Notes: generated by a model not told the origin, from the letters alone. DNA of 64,000 bases from Erwinia sp. 198 (GCF_003937915.1 NZ_RHUM01000008.1:203069-267068); one strand, 5' to 3'; positions 50,299-63,845 are shown, counted from the first letter of the stretch. Numbers and translations: made by a program.

Positions 50299-51644
50299 CG
50301 GCGGGCTTACGCGGGCTGCTCTTCTGGAAGATCCTGCTGGGTTTCTGGCTGACGTTTCTGATTATGAGCCAGCTGCTGTGGCTGAGCTTTTCCCTGTATG
50401 GCCGGCACCACGAACCGCCGGAAAATCTGGCGGCCCGGCGCATCGTTAATTTGCAGATGACCTCGGCCGTCTCGGTATTGCAGCGCGGCGGCATGGATGC
50501 GCTTAACGATATGATGGCGGACTGGTCCGCTAACGATCGCCGTTTCTTCTCGGTACAGGTGATGAAAAAGCCGCCACAGGAGCTGCCACACGGCGATCTT
50601 AATCGTGATTTACGGCCCGGCGCTTTCCCGAAAGAAGTGATCGAATGGGTGACCGGTGCCGATGGTCAGCAGTATCAGCTGCGCTACGACGTGCAGGGAC
50701 TGCGCGAAGACAGCCATATGGCCGGTGGCCACCGTAGCTTTCTGAATATTCCTGAACCCATGCTGTTTATCGCGGGCGGCGGCGGGCTGCTGTTCAGCCT
50801 GTTTCTGGCGTGGAACCTGACCCGGCCTATGCGTCAGCTGCGTGAAGGTTTCGATCGCGTCTCCAAAGGCGATCTCTCCGTGCGGCTGTTTCCTGAAATG
50901 CGTCGGCGACATGACGAGCTGTCGGTGGTGGCGCGGGACTTTGATGCCATGGTTGAACGCCTTTCCGTGCTGGTTAAGGCGCGCGAAGAGCTGCTGCACG
51001 ATGTTTCTCACGAGCTGCGCTCGCCGCTGGCGCGTCTTCAGCTGGCGACCGGTCTGGCGCGGCAAACGCCGGAGTCGGTAGGGCAATCGCTCGACAGGAT
51101 CGACGAAGAGGCGCGGCGGCTGGATAAGATGATCGGCGAGCTGCTGACGCTGTCACGTGCCGAGCATCAAAGCCTGCCGGACGAGCAGTATTTCGATTTG
51201 TTTGGGCTGCTGGAGGCGGTCGCCAACGATGCGCGTTATGAGGCTCAGGGTTCCGGTGTGGAAATCATGCTGGAGGCGGGCCAGAGCGGCGACTATACGG
51301 TTAAAGGCGATGCCAAGCTGATCCGTTCCGCAGTGGAAAACGTGGTGCGTAACGCACTGCGTTTTTCCGGGCAGGGGCAGCAGGTCAGGATCTCGCTGCA
51401 GCAGGACAGCGGCTGGCTCACCATCGGCGTCAGCGATCAGGGGCCTGGCGTGGATGCGGACAAGCTTTCCAGCATTTTCGATCCGTTTGTACGCGTGAAT
51501 TCGCCGCTATCGGGGAAGGGCTATGGCCTGGGGCTGTCAATCGTGCGTAAGGTGATCCTGGCGCATCAGGGCGAGGTCAGCGCGGTGAATGGTAAAAACG
51601 GCGGGCTGGAACTGACGCTGAAGCTGCCGCACTGGGTGGCTTAG
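50295..51644 (+). CDS. Sensor histidine kinase (CpxA-like)
   Basis: 449 residues: transmembrane segments about 8-33 and 156-173, periplasmic domain between them (His-rich SHMAGGHRS just before the membrane), HAMP about 174-228, phospho-His H239 in LLHDVSHELRSPLARLQLA, N-box ENVVRNALRFS and G-box GYGLGLSIVRKV. The periplasmic domain does not look like canonical CpxA, so the signal may differ. Paired with the regulator upstream. Confidence 0.85.
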   Translation: MTAGLRGLLFWKILLGFWLTFLIMSQLLWLSFSLYGRHHEPPENLAARRIVNLQMTSAVSVLQRGGMDALNDMMADWSANDRRFFSVQVMKKPPQELPHGDLNRDLRPGAFPKEVIEWVTGADGQQYQLRYDVQGLREDSHMAGGHRSFLNIPEPMLFIAGGGGLLFSLFLAWNLTRPMRQLREGFDRVSKGDLSVRLFPEMRRRHDELSVVARDFDAMVERLSVLVKAREELLHDVSHELRSPLARLQLATGLARQTPESVGQSLDRIDEEARRLDKMIGELLTLSRAEHQSLPDEQYFDLFGLLEAVANDARYEAQGSGVEIMLEAGQSGDYTVKGDAKLIRSAVENVVRNALRFSGQGQQVRISLQQDSGWLTIGVSDQGPGVDADKLSSIFDPFVRVNSPLSGKGYGLGLSIVRKVILAHQGEVSAVNGKNGGLELTLKLPHWVA

Positions 51645-51701
51645 CTTAACGAGGATGCTATCATTGTCCGACACCTTTTATTCGCATTTATGAGGTAAAG
51701 G

Positions 51702-52385
51702 ATGAATAAAGCGTCGCCCAGTAAGCAACAGGAAGTGCAGCGGATTGTGGATGCCATCTCCAACGCCATTGCGCAGCATCGGCTTAAGCCGGGCACACGG
51801 TTAATCGAAGCCCAGATTGTCGAGGTGCTGGTGGCCAACCGCAATCACGTGCAGAGTGCGCTACAGCGTCTGGCGATGCAGCATATCGTCACCATTGAAC
51901 CGCATCGTGGCGCGATGGTCGCCAAACCGGAAGCGCGCGAGGCCCGGGAGGTCTTTACCGCCCGGCGAGCGGTAGAGAGTGCCATTATAGCCGGTATCAC
52001 CACGCAGCAGATGCAGCGCTATCAGCCGGAGCTGATCGCGCAGCGTCAGGCGGAAAAAGAGGCGATTGCCAGCAATAACCGCCTGGAAATTGTACGTCAG
52101 CTGTCGCAGTTCCATCTTTTGCTGGCAGAAATCAGCGATAATCGCGTGCTCAGTGAAATCCTTGCCAATCTTACCGTACGTAGTTCACTGATCGTCGCGC
52201 TCTACCAGCGCAATGAGGATCCGGCCAGCCACTGCGAACAGCACAGCTCGATAGTTGCTGCGCTGCAGGCGGGTGACAACCACCGCGCGCAGCAGTTAAT
52301 GCACCATCATATGCACGAACTTGAGCTACAGCTGTCGCTGGATGAGATAGAAGAAGTACCCAGCCTGCGCGACGCGTTGGCCTGA
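51702..52385 (+). CDS. GntR/FCD-family transcriptional regulator
   Basis: 227 residues: winged-helix DNA-binding domain (about 8-75, RIVDAISNAIAQHRLKPGTRL) and C-terminal FCD ligand-binding domain (about 80-215) with a metal-site His in QFHLLLAEI and others in HHHMHELE. FadR-type repressors with FCD domains usually sense an organic acid; which one is unknown. AGGTAAAGG precedes the ATG. No metabolic gene is adjacent. Confidence 0.87.
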   Translation: MNKASPSKQQEVQRIVDAISNAIAQHRLKPGTRLIEAQIVEVLVANRNHVQSALQRLAMQHIVTIEPHRGAMVAKPEAREAREVFTARRAVESAIIAGITTQQMQRYQPELIAQRQAEKEAIASNNRLEIVRQLSQFHLLLAEISDNRVLSEILANLTVRSSLIVALYQRNEDPASHCEQHSSIVAALQAGDNHRAQQLMHHHMHELELQLSLDEIEEVPSLRDALA

Positions 52386-52419
52386 AAAAAAAGGCCGCCT
52401 GATTGCTCAGGCGACCTTT
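52385..52419. terminator. Terminator between the GntR gene and crr
   Basis: CGCCTGA (52396-52402) pairs with TCAGGCG (52407-52413), extended by GG/CC and AAA/TTT around one mismatch. An eight-A run on the plus strand gives eight Ts for ptsHI-crr transcripts. Confidence 0.8.
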
Positions 52420-52436
52420 CAGACAGACACGGCGGC

Positions 52437-52940
52437 TTACTTTTTAATGCGGATCACCGGTGTTTCGCCCACGGTAACGCTACCCGTCAGCTTAACCAGC
52501 TCTTTGATCTCGTCCATATTGGAGATCACCACCGGCGTCAGCGTAGATTTCGCTTTTTCTTCCAGCAAAGGCAGATCGAATTCGATGATCACGTCACCTT
52601 TCTTCACTTTCTGGCCTTCTTCAGCGATACGCTTAAACCCTTCACCCTTCAGTTCAACGGTATCAATCCCGAAGTGAACGAACAGCTCAATGCCGCTGTC
52701 CGATTCAATGGAAAATGCATGATTGGTTTCGAAGATTTTACCGATGGTACCGTCAACAGGCGCCACCATTTTGTTGCCGGCAGGTTTGATTGCGATACCG
52801 TCGCCAACAATTTTCTCCGCAAATACCACGTCCGGCACGTCTTCAATGTTTACGATTTCGCCGGACAGCGGTGCCACGATCTCAATGGCACCAGATGCGG
52901 TATCTGACTTATCGCCAAAAAGTTTTGAAAACAAACCCAT
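52437..52940 (-). CDS. crr: PTS glucose-specific EIIA component Crr
   Basis: Cytoplasmic phosphocarrier for glucose and regulator of adenylate cyclase and inducer exclusion. 167 residues. Active-site H89 in [17 protein letters not shown] and H74 in ETNHAFSI. Normal except for a two-residue shorter N-terminus than E. coli. Last gene of ptsHI-crr. Confidence 0.97.
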   Translation of the reverse strand: MGLFSKLFGDKSDTASGAIEIVAPLSGEIVNIEDVPDVVFAEKIVGDGIAIKPAGNKMVAPVDGTIGKIFETNHAFSIESDSGIELFVHFGIDTVELKGEGFKRIAEEGQKVKKGDVIIEFDLPLLEEKAKSTLTPVVISNMDEIKELVKLTGSVTVGETPVIRIKK

Positions 52941-52983
52941 GATCTTCTCCTAAGCAGTAATATTTGGCCAGCGCTTCTGGATC

Positions 52984-54711
52984 TCAGCAGAGTGTTTTTT
53001 CTTCAATGAACTTGTTGACCAGGTTCATTAACTCTTCCGCTGTCGGTTGAGCCAGAGCCTGTTCTGCTAACGCCTTTGCATCTTCAAAATTCGTATTACG
53101 AATAATTTTTTTGATGCGCGGGATAGAAATGGCACTCATGCTGAATTCGTCCAGCCCCATTCCCAGTAACAGTAGTGTAGCACGTTCATCGCCTGCCAGC
53201 TCACCACACATCCCTGTCCATTTCCCTTCAGCATGAGATGCGTCAATAACTTGCTTGATCAGCGTCAGCACGGAAGGGGTCATCGGGTTGTACAAATGCG
53301 AAATCAGATCGTTACCGCGATCGACCGCCAGCGTGTACTGCGTCAGGTCGTTGGTGCCGATACTGAAGAAATCGACTTCTTTAGCCAGATGATGGGCGAT
53401 TGCGGCTGAAGCGGGCGTTTCCACCATAATGCCGACCTCAATCTGCTCGTCAAAAGCTTTGCCTTCTTCACGCAGCTGCGCCTTCAACGTTTCCAGCTCG
53501 GCCTTCAGCGTGCGTACTTCCTCAACGGAAATTATCATTGGGAACATGATGCGCAGCTTGCCGAAAGCGGAGGCGCGCAGGATAGCGCGCAGCTGGGCGT
53601 GCAGGATTTCCGGGCGATCCATAGCAATACGGATGGCGCGCCAGCCCAGGAACGGGTTGTCCTCTTTCGGCAGGTTCATGTACGGCAGATCTTTATCACC
53701 GCCGATGTCCATCGTGCGCACGATAACGGCCTGTGAACCCATCGCTTCCGCCACGGCTTTGTAGGCCTGGAACTGCTCTTCTTCGCTCGGCAGCGAGTCG
53801 CGATCCATAAACAGGAACTCGGTACGGTAGAGGCCTACGCCCTCTGCACCGTTACGCTCCGCGCCAGCCACATCACGCACGGTGCCGATGTTGGCGCAGA
53901 CCTCAACCTGATGACCGTCAAGCGTTACCGCAGGCAGATCTTTCAGCTTGGCCAGATCGTTCTTTTCCGTCACGTACTGGGTGTGGATAGCTTTCAGTTC
54001 GTCGATCTGCTCCGGCGTTGGATTGACGTAAACGTGGTTGTTCACGCCGTCCAGAATCAGATAATCGCCATTCTTCACCTGGCTGGTCACGTCGCCCGTG
54101 CCGACGATGGCCGGCAGCTCCAGCGAGCGCGCCATGATGGAGGTGTGGGAGGTGCGGCCGCCCAGGTCGGTGATAAACCCAAGCACTTTGTTCAGGTTCA
54201 GCTGTGCGGTTTCAGACGGCGTCAGATCTTTGGCAACCAGTAGCACTTCTTCGGCAATGGCGCTGAGATCGACGATATGCAGGCCAAGAATGTTTTGCAG
54301 CAGACGTTTACCGATGTCGCGCACGTCAGCGGCGCGCTCTTTCAGGTACTCGTCGTCCAGTTCTTCCAGCGCTTTCGCCTGGCCTTCAATCACGGAGTGG
54401 GCGGCCGAGTCGGCTGAAGCCAGCTCGTCTTTAATCAGGGCTATGATTTCCTGCTCAAGCTCTTCATCTTCCAGCAGCATGATGTGGCCTTCAAAGATGG
54501 CCTCTTTCTCTTCACCGAAGGTTTCTCCGGCTTTGGTTTTAATCGCCTCAAGCTGCGCGGCAGCCTTGCTGCGACCATCGAGAAAACGCTGAACTTCCTG
54601 CTCAACCTGGTCGGTAGTAATTTTTTTCCGGTTGATGACTATTTCATCTTCTTTCAGCAGAAGCGCTTTGCCAAAAGCGATACCCGGTGATGCTAAAATG
54701 CCTGAAATCAT
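52984..54711 (-). CDS. ptsI: PTS enzyme I PtsI
   Basis: Autophosphorylates from phosphoenolpyruvate and passes the phosphate to HPr. 575 residues, the E. coli length. Phospho-His H189 in [20 protein letters not shown]-binding domain with [17 protein letters not shown] and the catalytic Cys in [10 protein letters not shown]. Second gene of the operon, 185 bp after ptsH. Confidence 0.98.
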   Translation of the reverse strand: MISGILASPGIAFGKALLLKEDEIVINRKKITTDQVEQEVQRFLDGRSKAAAQLEAIKTKAGETFGEEKEAIFEGHIMLLEDEELEQEIIALIKDELASADSAAHSVIEGQAKALEELDDEYLKERAADVRDIGKRLLQNILGLHIVDLSAIAEEVLLVAKDLTPSETAQLNLNKVLGFITDLGGRTSHTSIMARSLELPAIVGTGDVTSQVKNGDYLILDGVNNHVYVNPTPEQIDELKAIHTQYVTEKNDLAKLKDLPAVTLDGHQVEVCANIGTVRDVAGAERNGAEGVGLYRTEFLFMDRDSLPSEEEQFQAYKAVAEAMGSQAVIVRTMDIGGDKDLPYMNLPKEDNPFLGWRAIRIAMDRPEILHAQLRAILRASAFGKLRIMFPMIISVEEVRTLKAELETLKAQLREEGKAFDEQIEVGIMVETPASAAIAHHLAKEVDFFSIGTNDLTQYTLAVDRGNDLISHLYNPMTPSVLTLIKQVIDASHAEGKWTGMCGELAGDERATLLLLGMGLDEFSMSAISIPRIKKIIRNTNFEDAKALAEQALAQPTAEELMNLVNKFIEEKTLC

Positions 54712-54829
54712 AACCCTACCTTTTTAATTACTGATAATCGCGAGCGAGAAACTGCGGCGAACCCGGCACCGGCGAGAAACCCGGCGGCCACCCGCATCTG
54801 ACAGGCGCTCCACTGTATTAAAACAACAA

Positions 54830-54848
54830 CGCGGACATGCTGTCCGCG
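54830..54848 (-). other. Stem-loop between ptsH and ptsI
   Basis: CGCGGACA (54830-54837) pairs with TGTCCGCG (54841-54848), followed on the minus strand by TTGTTGTTTTAA. It may partly terminate or stabilise transcripts, giving more HPr than enzyme I. Confidence 0.6.
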
Positions 54849-54896
54849 ATCAATTATGTTGCAATAAAGTGCCTGTCGCGTAGAAAAAGCTGGCGC

Positions 54897-55154
54897 TTAT
54901 TCGAGTTCGGCCATCAGTTTGACCAGATGCTCAACGGCTTTCTGCTCGTCTTCGCCTTCTGCGGAAAGCGTCACGACGGTGCCTTGAGTCAGGCCCAGCG
55001 TCTGCAGTTTAAACAGGCTTTTGGCGCTGGCAGATTTGCCGTTGGAGGTCACGGTAATTTCAGAAACGAAAGCCTTAGCTTCTTTAACAAACTGAGCGGC
55101 AGGGCGAGTGTGTAGACCGTTAGGCGCGGTAATGGTGACTTCTTGCTGGAACAT
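54897..55154 (-). CDS. ptsH: Phosphocarrier protein HPr (PtsH)
   Basis: Small phosphocarrier between enzyme I and the sugar-specific components. 85 residues, full length. H15 in [11 protein letters not shown] is the phosphorylation site; S46 is conserved. First gene of ptsHI-crr. Confidence 0.98.
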   Translation of the reverse strand: MFQQEVTITAPNGLHTRPAAQFVKEAKAFVSEITVTSNGKSASAKSLFKLQTLGLTQGTVVTLSAEGEDEQKAVEHLVKLMAELE

Positions 55155-55491
55155 GTTGTTTCCCCAACTTAATTTATTTGGCGTTATTCCAAAGCTTAGC
55201 CTGGCGGCGCCGCTTTGGCCTGAATGTCTCGCGCAGGTCCGTGTTTAACAACGTGCCAGAAATGCGCCGAATATGACAGATAGCGCGCGGATAACATGGC
55301 ACACCGGCTGCGCTTTCTCCCTCTTCATTATGCCGTGCTTTCTGCTTTCGCGCCAAACCGGTAAATCGATTCAGCTACGGGCAATTCACGCAGCGATTAA
55401 TTTTGAGGTTCGAAATAATTGGTTGCTTAGATACCAGACACCCGCAGGTAAAAGCAATGTGGGAAGTGGCAAAAGTTTGACGTGCTCCACA
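55155..55491 (-). promoter_or_regulatory. ptsHI-crr promoter region
   Basis: About 340 bp without a gene between ptsH and the cysK terminator. By analogy with E. coli it should hold the pts promoters with CRP and Cra sites, but I could not assign a clear box by eye. Confidence 0.45.
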
Positions 55492-55517
55492 AAAAAGCAC
55501 CCTGGCGGGTGCTTTTT
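55492..55517 (-). terminator. cysK terminator
   Basis: An 11-bp perfect stem (55492-55502 with 55507-55517) closes a TGGC loop, with A/T arms on both sides. Confidence 0.9.
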
Positions 55518-55543
55518 CAGACAGTTTCAGGCAATCGCAATCG

Positions 55544-56512
55544 CTACTGTAATTCTTTCTCGGTAAAGAGATCGGCAAACAGCGCCGTACTTAAATAACG
55601 CTCGCCGGAAGAAGGCAGGATCACCACGATAGTTTTATTGGCAAAAGCTTCATCTTCCTGCAGCTTGAGAGCAGCGGCAACCGCAGCGCCAGAGGATATC
55701 CCGGCCAGAATGCCTTCTTCCTCCATCAGACGGCGCGCCGTAGAGATAGACTCCTCGTTAGTGATAGCCACCACGCGGTCGACCAGATCCAAATCCAGGT
55801 TGCCAGGGATAAAACCGGCGCCAATACCCTGAATTTTATGCGGGCCAGGCTTGATCTCCTCGCCAGCCAGCGCCTGAGCAATGACCGGTGAATCCGCAGG
55901 CTCTACCGCGACGGCGATCAGATCTTTTTTGCCTTTGGTATTTTTGATATAGCGGCTGACGCCGGTCAGCGTGCCGCCCGTGCCCACGCCAGCGATAAAG
56001 ACGTCGACTTCGCCGTCAGTATCTTCCCAGATTTCCGGGCCGGTGGTTTTTTCATGAATTTCCGGGTTGGCCGGGTTGCTGAACTGCTGCAGCAGCACAA
56101 ATTTGTCCGGATCGCCGGCGACAATTTCTTCCGCTTTGGCAATTGCGCCCTTCATGCCCTTGGCGCCTTCCGTCAGGATCAGATTCGCGCCCAGCGCCTT
56201 CAGCAGCTTGCGGCGCTCCACGCTCATGGTTTCCGGCATGGTCAGCGTCAGCTTGTAGCCGCGCGCGGCGGCTACGTAGGCCAGCGCAATGCCGGTGTTG
56301 CCGCTGGTTGGTTCAACCAGTTCAACGCCAGGTTTCAGAATGCCTCTTTTCTCGGCATCCCAAATCATGTTGGCGCCGATGCGGCATTTTACGCTGAAGC
56401 TCGGGTTACGGGATTCGACTTTAGCCAGAATGCGTCCGTTACCAATCCGGTTCAGGCGAACCAGAGGCGTATGGCCGATTGTTAACGAATTGTCTTCATA
56501 GATCTTACTCAT
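55544..56512 (-). CDS. cysK: O-acetylserine sulfhydrylase A CysK
   Basis: Main PLP cysteine synthase; binds SAT (CysE) in the cysteine synthase complex. 322 residues, one fewer than E. coli. PLP-binding K42 in [22 protein letters not shown] substrate loop, [12 protein letters not shown] phosphate loop. Upstream is an AT-rich stretch with a (TA)5 run and a -10-like TATGCT with poor -35, compatible with CysB activation. Confidence 0.97.
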   Translation of the reverse strand: MSKIYEDNSLTIGHTPLVRLNRIGNGRILAKVESRNPSFSVKCRIGANMIWDAEKRGILKPGVELVEPTSGNTGIALAYVAAARGYKLTLTMPETMSVERRKLLKALGANLILTEGAKGMKGAIAKAEEIVAGDPDKFVLLQQFSNPANPEIHEKTTGPEIWEDTDGEVDVFIAGVGTGGTLTGVSRYIKNTKGKKDLIAVAVEPADSPVIAQALAGEEIKPGPHKIQGIGAGFIPGNLDLDLVDRVVAITNEESISTARRLMEEEGILAGISSGAAVAAALKLQEDEAFANKTIVVILPSSGERYLSTALFADLFTEKELQ

Positions 56513-56640
56513 AACCCGTCCTTAACTGTATGAAAAATGGGAACTGCATCAAGCATACCCGGTTCAATTTTTCAAGGAAGTAAAGAAATAGTATATATAT
56601 ATGTTCTGCGGCAATAAGGGTGAAGCAAAAAGCATAAGCC

Positions 56641-57402
56641 TTATTTTACCTGCCCCAGCGCGCCGCGATAGCGATCGACCCACATGGCGGTCGCGCCGCA
56701 AACGGCCACCGGCATAATCGCCAGATTCAGTATCGGCACCATGGTAAATAAACTCACCAGCGCGCCGAACTGCATCACATCCGTTTTATGCCGCTTTAGC
56801 GATGTACGCATCTGCCGAAAACTGACCTTATGGTTATCAAATGGATAATCACAGTACTGAATCGACAGCATCCAGGCGCTGAATAAAAACCACAGCACAG
56901 GCGCGACCGTTTGCCCAAATCCGGGGATGAAATAGAGCAGTAGCAGAACGAGCGCGCGTGGCAGATACCACGCCAGTTTTTGCCATTCGCGCTTCATAAT
57001 GCGCGGGACATCCTTCACCATGCCCGCCCAGCCGCTGTCCGGCATCGGTTTTCCGGTGAGTTTAGCCTCCAGCTGTTCGGCTAACAGCCCGCAAAAGGGC
57101 GCGGCTATCCAGTTAGCGACGGTCGAAAAAAAATAGCTGAATACCAGCAGCACAAAAATAACCGTTAGCGGCCACAGCAGATAGTTGAGCCAGTGCAGCC
57201 AGTCGGGTACATGAGACATTAAAGCGGGCAGCCACTGCTCCAGCTTGAAGAACAGCCAGATGAACGCGCCGCCCATCAATAAAAAATTAAGCGCCAGAGG
57301 CACAATAACAAAGCGGCGAATGCCGGGCAGTCGGATCAGCTGCCAGCCCCGGGCAAAATAGTGGATCCCATTGCCGGAAGCGCCGGTACGATGAAGAGCC
57401 AT
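56641..57402 (-). CDS. cysZ: Sulfate permease CysZ
   Basis: Inner-membrane high-affinity sulfate channel feeding assimilation. 253 residues, identical to the E. coli length. Several hydrophobic segments ([38 protein letters not shown]) and the conserved [14 protein letters not shown] loop. Divergent from zipA, next to cysK. Confidence 0.95.
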   Translation of the reverse strand: MALHRTGASGNGIHYFARGWQLIRLPGIRRFVIVPLALNFLLMGGAFIWLFFKLEQWLPALMSHVPDWLHWLNYLLWPLTVIFVLLVFSYFFSTVANWIAAPFCGLLAEQLEAKLTGKPMPDSGWAGMVKDVPRIMKREWQKLAWYLPRALVLLLLYFIPGFGQTVAPVLWFLFSAWMLSIQYCDYPFDNHKVSFRQMRTSLKRHKTDVMQFGALVSLFTMVPILNLAIMPVAVCGATAMWVDRYRGALGQVK

Positions 57403-57621
57403 GTCTGCTTTCCTTAAGTTAACAAGCCGTGCGCGGCTATCATAACTCAGCCGTTTGCGCTGAGCAGAAGAGATTTGCGCGAAAAAACAGCAAATAACCG
57501 TGTCGTTTCACGCTTATTTGTCAGAAAATACTGCACGGACTTGCACTTGTGCAGCGGGGCAAATACAGTTAGGGGATAAAGTTTGCCGCGGTGGCAAGGT
57601 ATTGGAACAACAGAGAATACA

Positions 57622-60751
<3,130 letters not shown>

Positions 60752-60967
60752 ATGGAAAAAGAGCACCTGATTGAGATTGCCAACACCGAAATGCCCTTTG
60801 GAAAATATAAAGGGCGTTTCCTGATAGATTTGCCGGAGCCTTATCTGCTGTGGTTTGCGCGTAAGGATGAATTTCCGGCAGGCCATCTGGGCGAGTTAAT
60901 GCGTCTTACGCTGGCAATAAAGATTGAAGGCCTGGAAGGCCTGCTTAAACCACTCAAAAAAAGCTGA
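60752..60967 (+). CDS. ypeB: DUF3820 protein YpeB
   Basis: 71 residues, starting one base after the ligA stop. The PFGKYKGRFLIDLPEPYLLWF motif (split in two: PFGKYKG and DLPEPYLLWF) defines DUF3820. Role unknown; it is called a putative quorum-sensing-regulated virulence factor by homology. Likely co-translated with ligA. Confidence 0.9.
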   Translation: MEKEHLIEIANTEMPFGKYKGRFLIDLPEPYLLWFARKDEFPAGHLGELMRLTLAIKIEGLEGLLKPLKKS

Positions 60968-60972
60968 AGTAC

Positions 60973-60993
60973 CGGGGGAAGTTGCTTCCCCCG
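60973..60993. terminator. Hairpin between ypeB and yfeH
   Basis: CGGGGGAAG (60973-60981) pairs with CTTCCCCCG (60985-60993) between the two convergent genes; T runs are weak on both sides. Confidence 0.55.
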
Positions 60994-60999
60994 CTGCGG

Positions 61000-62016
61000 C
61001 TATTTCTGCGATTCCACCACCGTTTTAGCTTTCTGCACCTGCTTGTCCGCCTGTTTTTCTCCGGCTTTTTTATAGCGTTGCGCCAGCACAGAGCAGACCA
61101 TCAGCTGTACCTGATGGAAAATCATCAGCGGCAGCACGATGATGCCGACCGCAGCAGAAGGAAACAGAATATTCGCCATTGGCACACCGTTCGCCAGACT
61201 CTTTTTCGATCCGCAAAACAGGATGGTAATCTCATCCGCCCGGTTAAAGCCAAACAGACGCGCGGCCAGCAGATTAAGGGTCAGCGCCACAAACAGGATA
61301 CCGAGGCTGCCGATCAGGATGTAGAGCAGGGTCATCGCGCCGACGCGGTGCCAGATGCCGTTTACCACCGCTTCGCTAAAGGCGGAATAGACTACCAGCA
61401 GAATAGAAGCCTGATCCGTTTTACCAATCAGCCCGCGATGTTTTTCAACCCACTCTGCAATCCAGCGACGTGAGATATGTCCCAGAATAAAAGGCACCAG
61501 CAGCTGCAGCATAATGCTGCCGATCTGCGTCAGGCTGCCGTTGGCGGCATCGTTATGCACGTTCATCACCAGCCCGACCAGCAGCGGAGAGATAAACACG
61601 CCCAGCAGGCTGGAAGCCGACGCGCTGCACACCGCAGCCGCCACGTTGCCGCCTGCCAGTGAAGTAAGCGCAATCGCCGACTGCACGGTCGCGGGCAAAA
61701 TACAGAGGTAGAGGAAGCCGGTATAGATTTCTGCGCTGACCGGTAGTGGATGCCACCACACAAACAGCAGGCCGAGCAAAGGAAACAGCACGAAGGTACT
61801 GATCATTACCCATAAATGCAGCCGCCAGTGGCCGCCGCCGGCAATGATTTTTTCACGTGACAGCTTGGCACCGTGCATAAAAAACAGCAGGGCGATAGCG
61901 GCCGTGGTCAGCCATTCAAAGAAAGTCACAAAGTGGCCGCGCGCGGGCAGAAATGTTGCCAGCAGTACGGTAATAATCAGTTTAACCATCATGGGATCGA
62001 GCCGGAGAAACCGCAT
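61000..62016 (-). CDS. yfeH: Bile acid:sodium symporter-like transporter YfeH
   Basis: Inner-membrane transporter of the BASS/SBF family; substrate unknown. 338 residues with about nine or ten hydrophobic segments. LPATVQSAIALTSLAGGNVAAAVCSASASS lies at the crossing of the two discontinuous helices, and CGSKKSLANGVPMANILFP is the second conserved block. Divergent from the LysR gene yfeR, which probably regulates it. Confidence 0.93.
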   Translation of the reverse strand: MRFLRLDPMMVKLIITVLLATFLPARGHFVTFFEWLTTAAIALLFFMHGAKLSREKIIAGGGHWRLHLWVMISTFVLFPLLGLLFVWWHPLPVSAEIYTGFLYLCILPATVQSAIALTSLAGGNVAAAVCSASASSLLGVFISPLLVGLVMNVHNDAANGSLTQIGSIMLQLLVPFILGHISRRWIAEWVEKHRGLIGKTDQASILLVVYSAFSEAVVNGIWHRVGAMTLLYILIGSLGILFVALTLNLLAARLFGFNRADEITILFCGSKKSLANGVPMANILFPSAAVGIIVLPLMIFHQVQLMVCSVLAQRYKKAGEKQADKQVQKAKTVVESQK

Positions 62017-62111
62017 TGTTAATGCCTCGTTAATAAATCAATGCCGCTATTGTGCGTCAGCAGTGTTTAGAAATAAAATTGATTTATTGAATTCATATAT
62101 GAGTTAAATCG

Positions 62112-63032
62112 ATGAATTATACGCTCAGGCAGCTGCGGGTATTTGTCGCCGTCGCGCAGCAGAGGAGTTTCAGCCACGCGGGCCAGATGATAGGACTGAG
62201 CCAGTCGGCCGTCAGCCACAGCGTCAAAGAGCTGGAAAGCGAGATGGGTATTCGTCTGCTCGATCGCACGACGCGTGAAGTGATGCTGACCGAAGCCGGC
62301 GTACAGCTGGCCAGTCGCCTGGAGCGCCTGTTAGAAGAGCTGAATACCACGCTGCTGGACGTGCGCAGCTACGGTCAGCAGCGCAGCGGCACGGTCAGGA
62401 TCGCCGCCAGCCAGACGATTTCCGCGCATCTGATGCCACAGTGTCTGGCCGCCAGTCAGCTGCATTTTCCTGAAATTAAAATCATGCTTCGCGACAGGCC
62501 CCAGCAGTGGGTACTGCAAAGCATCCGCAATGCGGAAGTGGATTTCGGGATCGTCATAGGGCCGCTCCAGGTAGAGGATCTGGAGGACGAAGCGATTCTG
62601 GAGGAACCCTTTCTGCTGCTCTGTCGTCAGGACGATCCGCTCGCCGCAGAGAAAAAAATTAGCTGGCAGATGCTGAACCGGCGGCTGTTGGTGCTCCAGG
62701 ACTATTCATCGGGCAGTCGGGTATTAATCGACGAGGCGTTGCGCCAGCAACAGGTAAAAGTGGACATCGTGCAGGAGATAGGGCATCCGGCGACGCTTTA
62801 TCCAATGGTGGAAGCGGGAATAGGCATCAGCATTTTGCCGGCGCTTGCGCTGCCGCTGCCGCAGGGGAGGCCGCTACTGGTAAGAAGAATAACGCCGGAA
62901 ATCAATCGCTCGATTATGCTGGTCAGACGCAAAAACCGCTCGCTGTCGCCCGCGGCGGAAGCTATCTGGCAGGAAGTGCGTCAGCAGGCTGCCCTGCTGA
63001 CGCAGCAACGCGCGCTTGCGCCTGCGTTTTAG
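62112..63032 (+). CDS. yfeR: LysR-type regulator YfeR
   Basis: 306 residues. Winged helix-turn-helix about 1-60 ([24 protein letters not shown]) and a substrate-binding domain about 90-300. Very like E. coli YfeR, including [19 protein letters not shown] and [20 protein letters not shown]. It is divergent from yfeH; the 95-bp AT-rich region between them (with a TTCATATATGA stretch) should hold the operator. The stop overlaps the convergent FlxA-like gene by 4 bp. Confidence 0.94.
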   Translation: MNYTLRQLRVFVAVAQQRSFSHAGQMIGLSQSAVSHSVKELESEMGIRLLDRTTREVMLTEAGVQLASRLERLLEELNTTLLDVRSYGQQRSGTVRIAASQTISAHLMPQCLAASQLHFPEIKIMLRDRPQQWVLQSIRNAEVDFGIVIGPLQVEDLEDEAILEEPFLLLCRQDDPLAAEKKISWQMLNRRLLVLQDYSSGSRVLIDEALRQQQVKVDIVQEIGHPATLYPMVEAGIGISILPALALPLPQGRPLLVRRITPEINRSIMLVRRKNRSLSPAAEAIWQEVRQQAALLTQQRALAPAF

Positions 63033-63379
63033 ATATAAACGTTGAGCGAATTAGCTGCGGTTGGCCGGTTTACGCCGTCGGCTACTTTGCTGTAGGCCGC
63101 AGTCGGATCCTGCTGTGCTTCCTTTTTGTCCTGAGCTTTCTGCGTCTGCTGCTGCTCAAGCTGGGCGATCTGCGCCTGCAGCAGCTGGATCTGGCTGTTG
63201 ATAACCTGCTCCTGCTCCGTTTTTTGCTCATCGGTGAGGGTGGTATCCGTCGCCAGCGATTTTAGCTGGTTTTGCAGGTTGACTACCTGCTTGTTCAACG
63301 CAGCAATTTTAGACGTCGCACCGGTCGATGAGCTGCCGGAACCGATCGAAGTGTTGGTACTGGTTGTAATCGTTGTCAT
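63029..63379 (-). CDS. FlxA-like coiled-coil protein
   Basis: 116 residues. Low-complexity Ser/Thr start, then a Gln-rich coiled coil (about 25-90, [20 protein letters not shown] and [19 protein letters not shown]), a pattern typical of the FlxA-like family found near flagellar or type III genes. No such genes are adjacent. AGGAG lies before the ATG. Function unknown; family assignment is moderate. Confidence 0.8.
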   Translation of the reverse strand: MTTITTSTNTSIGSGSSSTGATSKIAALNKQVVNLQNQLKSLATDTTLTDEQKTEQEQVINSQIQLLQAQIAQLEQQQTQKAQDKKEAQQDPTAAYSKVADGVNRPTAANSLNVYI

Positions 63380-63533
63380 CGCTATCTCCTTTGTAATTAA
63401 CCACTACGGTTATCGGTAAGCATCCCAGGAGACTTGAACTTATAAAGCGTAAAAGAAGTGATAAGGATTTGAAAAGGGGGCGGAAAATTACGTTGCCGGC
63501 AAAAGGCATGTGCGAAAGTTAACTTTTCTACAT

Positions 63534-63689
63534 TGGTGGGTCGTGCAGGATGACTCGGCTGAAGCCTCGCCCTTCGGGTCGTTGCCTGCGGCAACGCTGT
63601 CTCCCTCTGGTCGACCCGACCTGCTGCAGGTTCGAACCCTGCCCGAATGACACACGGCAAAAAGGCGCCTTTAGGGCGCCTTTTTACAT
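63534..63689 (-). repeat. tRNA-Lys 3'-end repeat, copy 1 (156 bp)
   Basis: Read on the minus strand, each unit ends with the last 18 bases of tRNA-Lys including CCA (TGGTGGGTCGTGCAGGAT on the plus strand) and begins with a strong terminator. The middle has a T-arm-like GCAGGTTCGAACCCTGC and several hairpins (CGTTGCC/GGCAACG). Copies 1 and 2 differ at only 3 of 156 positions. Confidence 0.92.
63659..63685 (-). terminator. Terminator in repeat copy 1
   Basis: AAAAAGGCGCC (63659-63669) pairs with GGCGCCTTTTT (63675-63685). Confidence 0.9.
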
Positions 63690-63845
63690 TGGTGGGTCGT
63701 GCAGGATGACTCGGCTGAAGCCTCGCCCTTCGGGTCGTTGCCTGCGGCAACGCTGTCTCCCTTTGGTCGACCCGACCTGCTGCAGGTTCGAACCCTGCCC
63801 GAATTACGCACGGCAAAAAGGCGCCTTTAGGGCGCCTTTTTACAT
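63690..63845 (-). repeat. tRNA-Lys 3'-end repeat, copy 2 (156 bp)
   Basis: Same unit as copy 1 (153 of 156 identical), directly abutting the real tRNA-Lys gene. The period between the three CCA ends (63534, 63690, 63846) is exactly 156 bp. Confidence 0.92.
63815..63841 (-). terminator. tRNA-Val/tRNA-Lys operon terminator (repeat copy 2)
   Basis: The same 11-bp stem as in copy 1, shifted by 156 bp, four bases beyond the tRNA-Lys CCA end in the direction of transcription. Confidence 0.92.

Noticed and set aside
56591..56602. (TA)n run upstream of cysK as a phase-variation tract
   Set aside because: Only about five TA units in an AT-rich promoter region; too short to argue for slippage control.
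63529..63684. CRISPR array or integrative-element att site at the tRNA-Lys end
   Set aside because: The units are contiguous 156-bp copies without unique spacers, and no integrase or foreign genes lie between the copies; a tRNA-derived tandem repeat explains them better.
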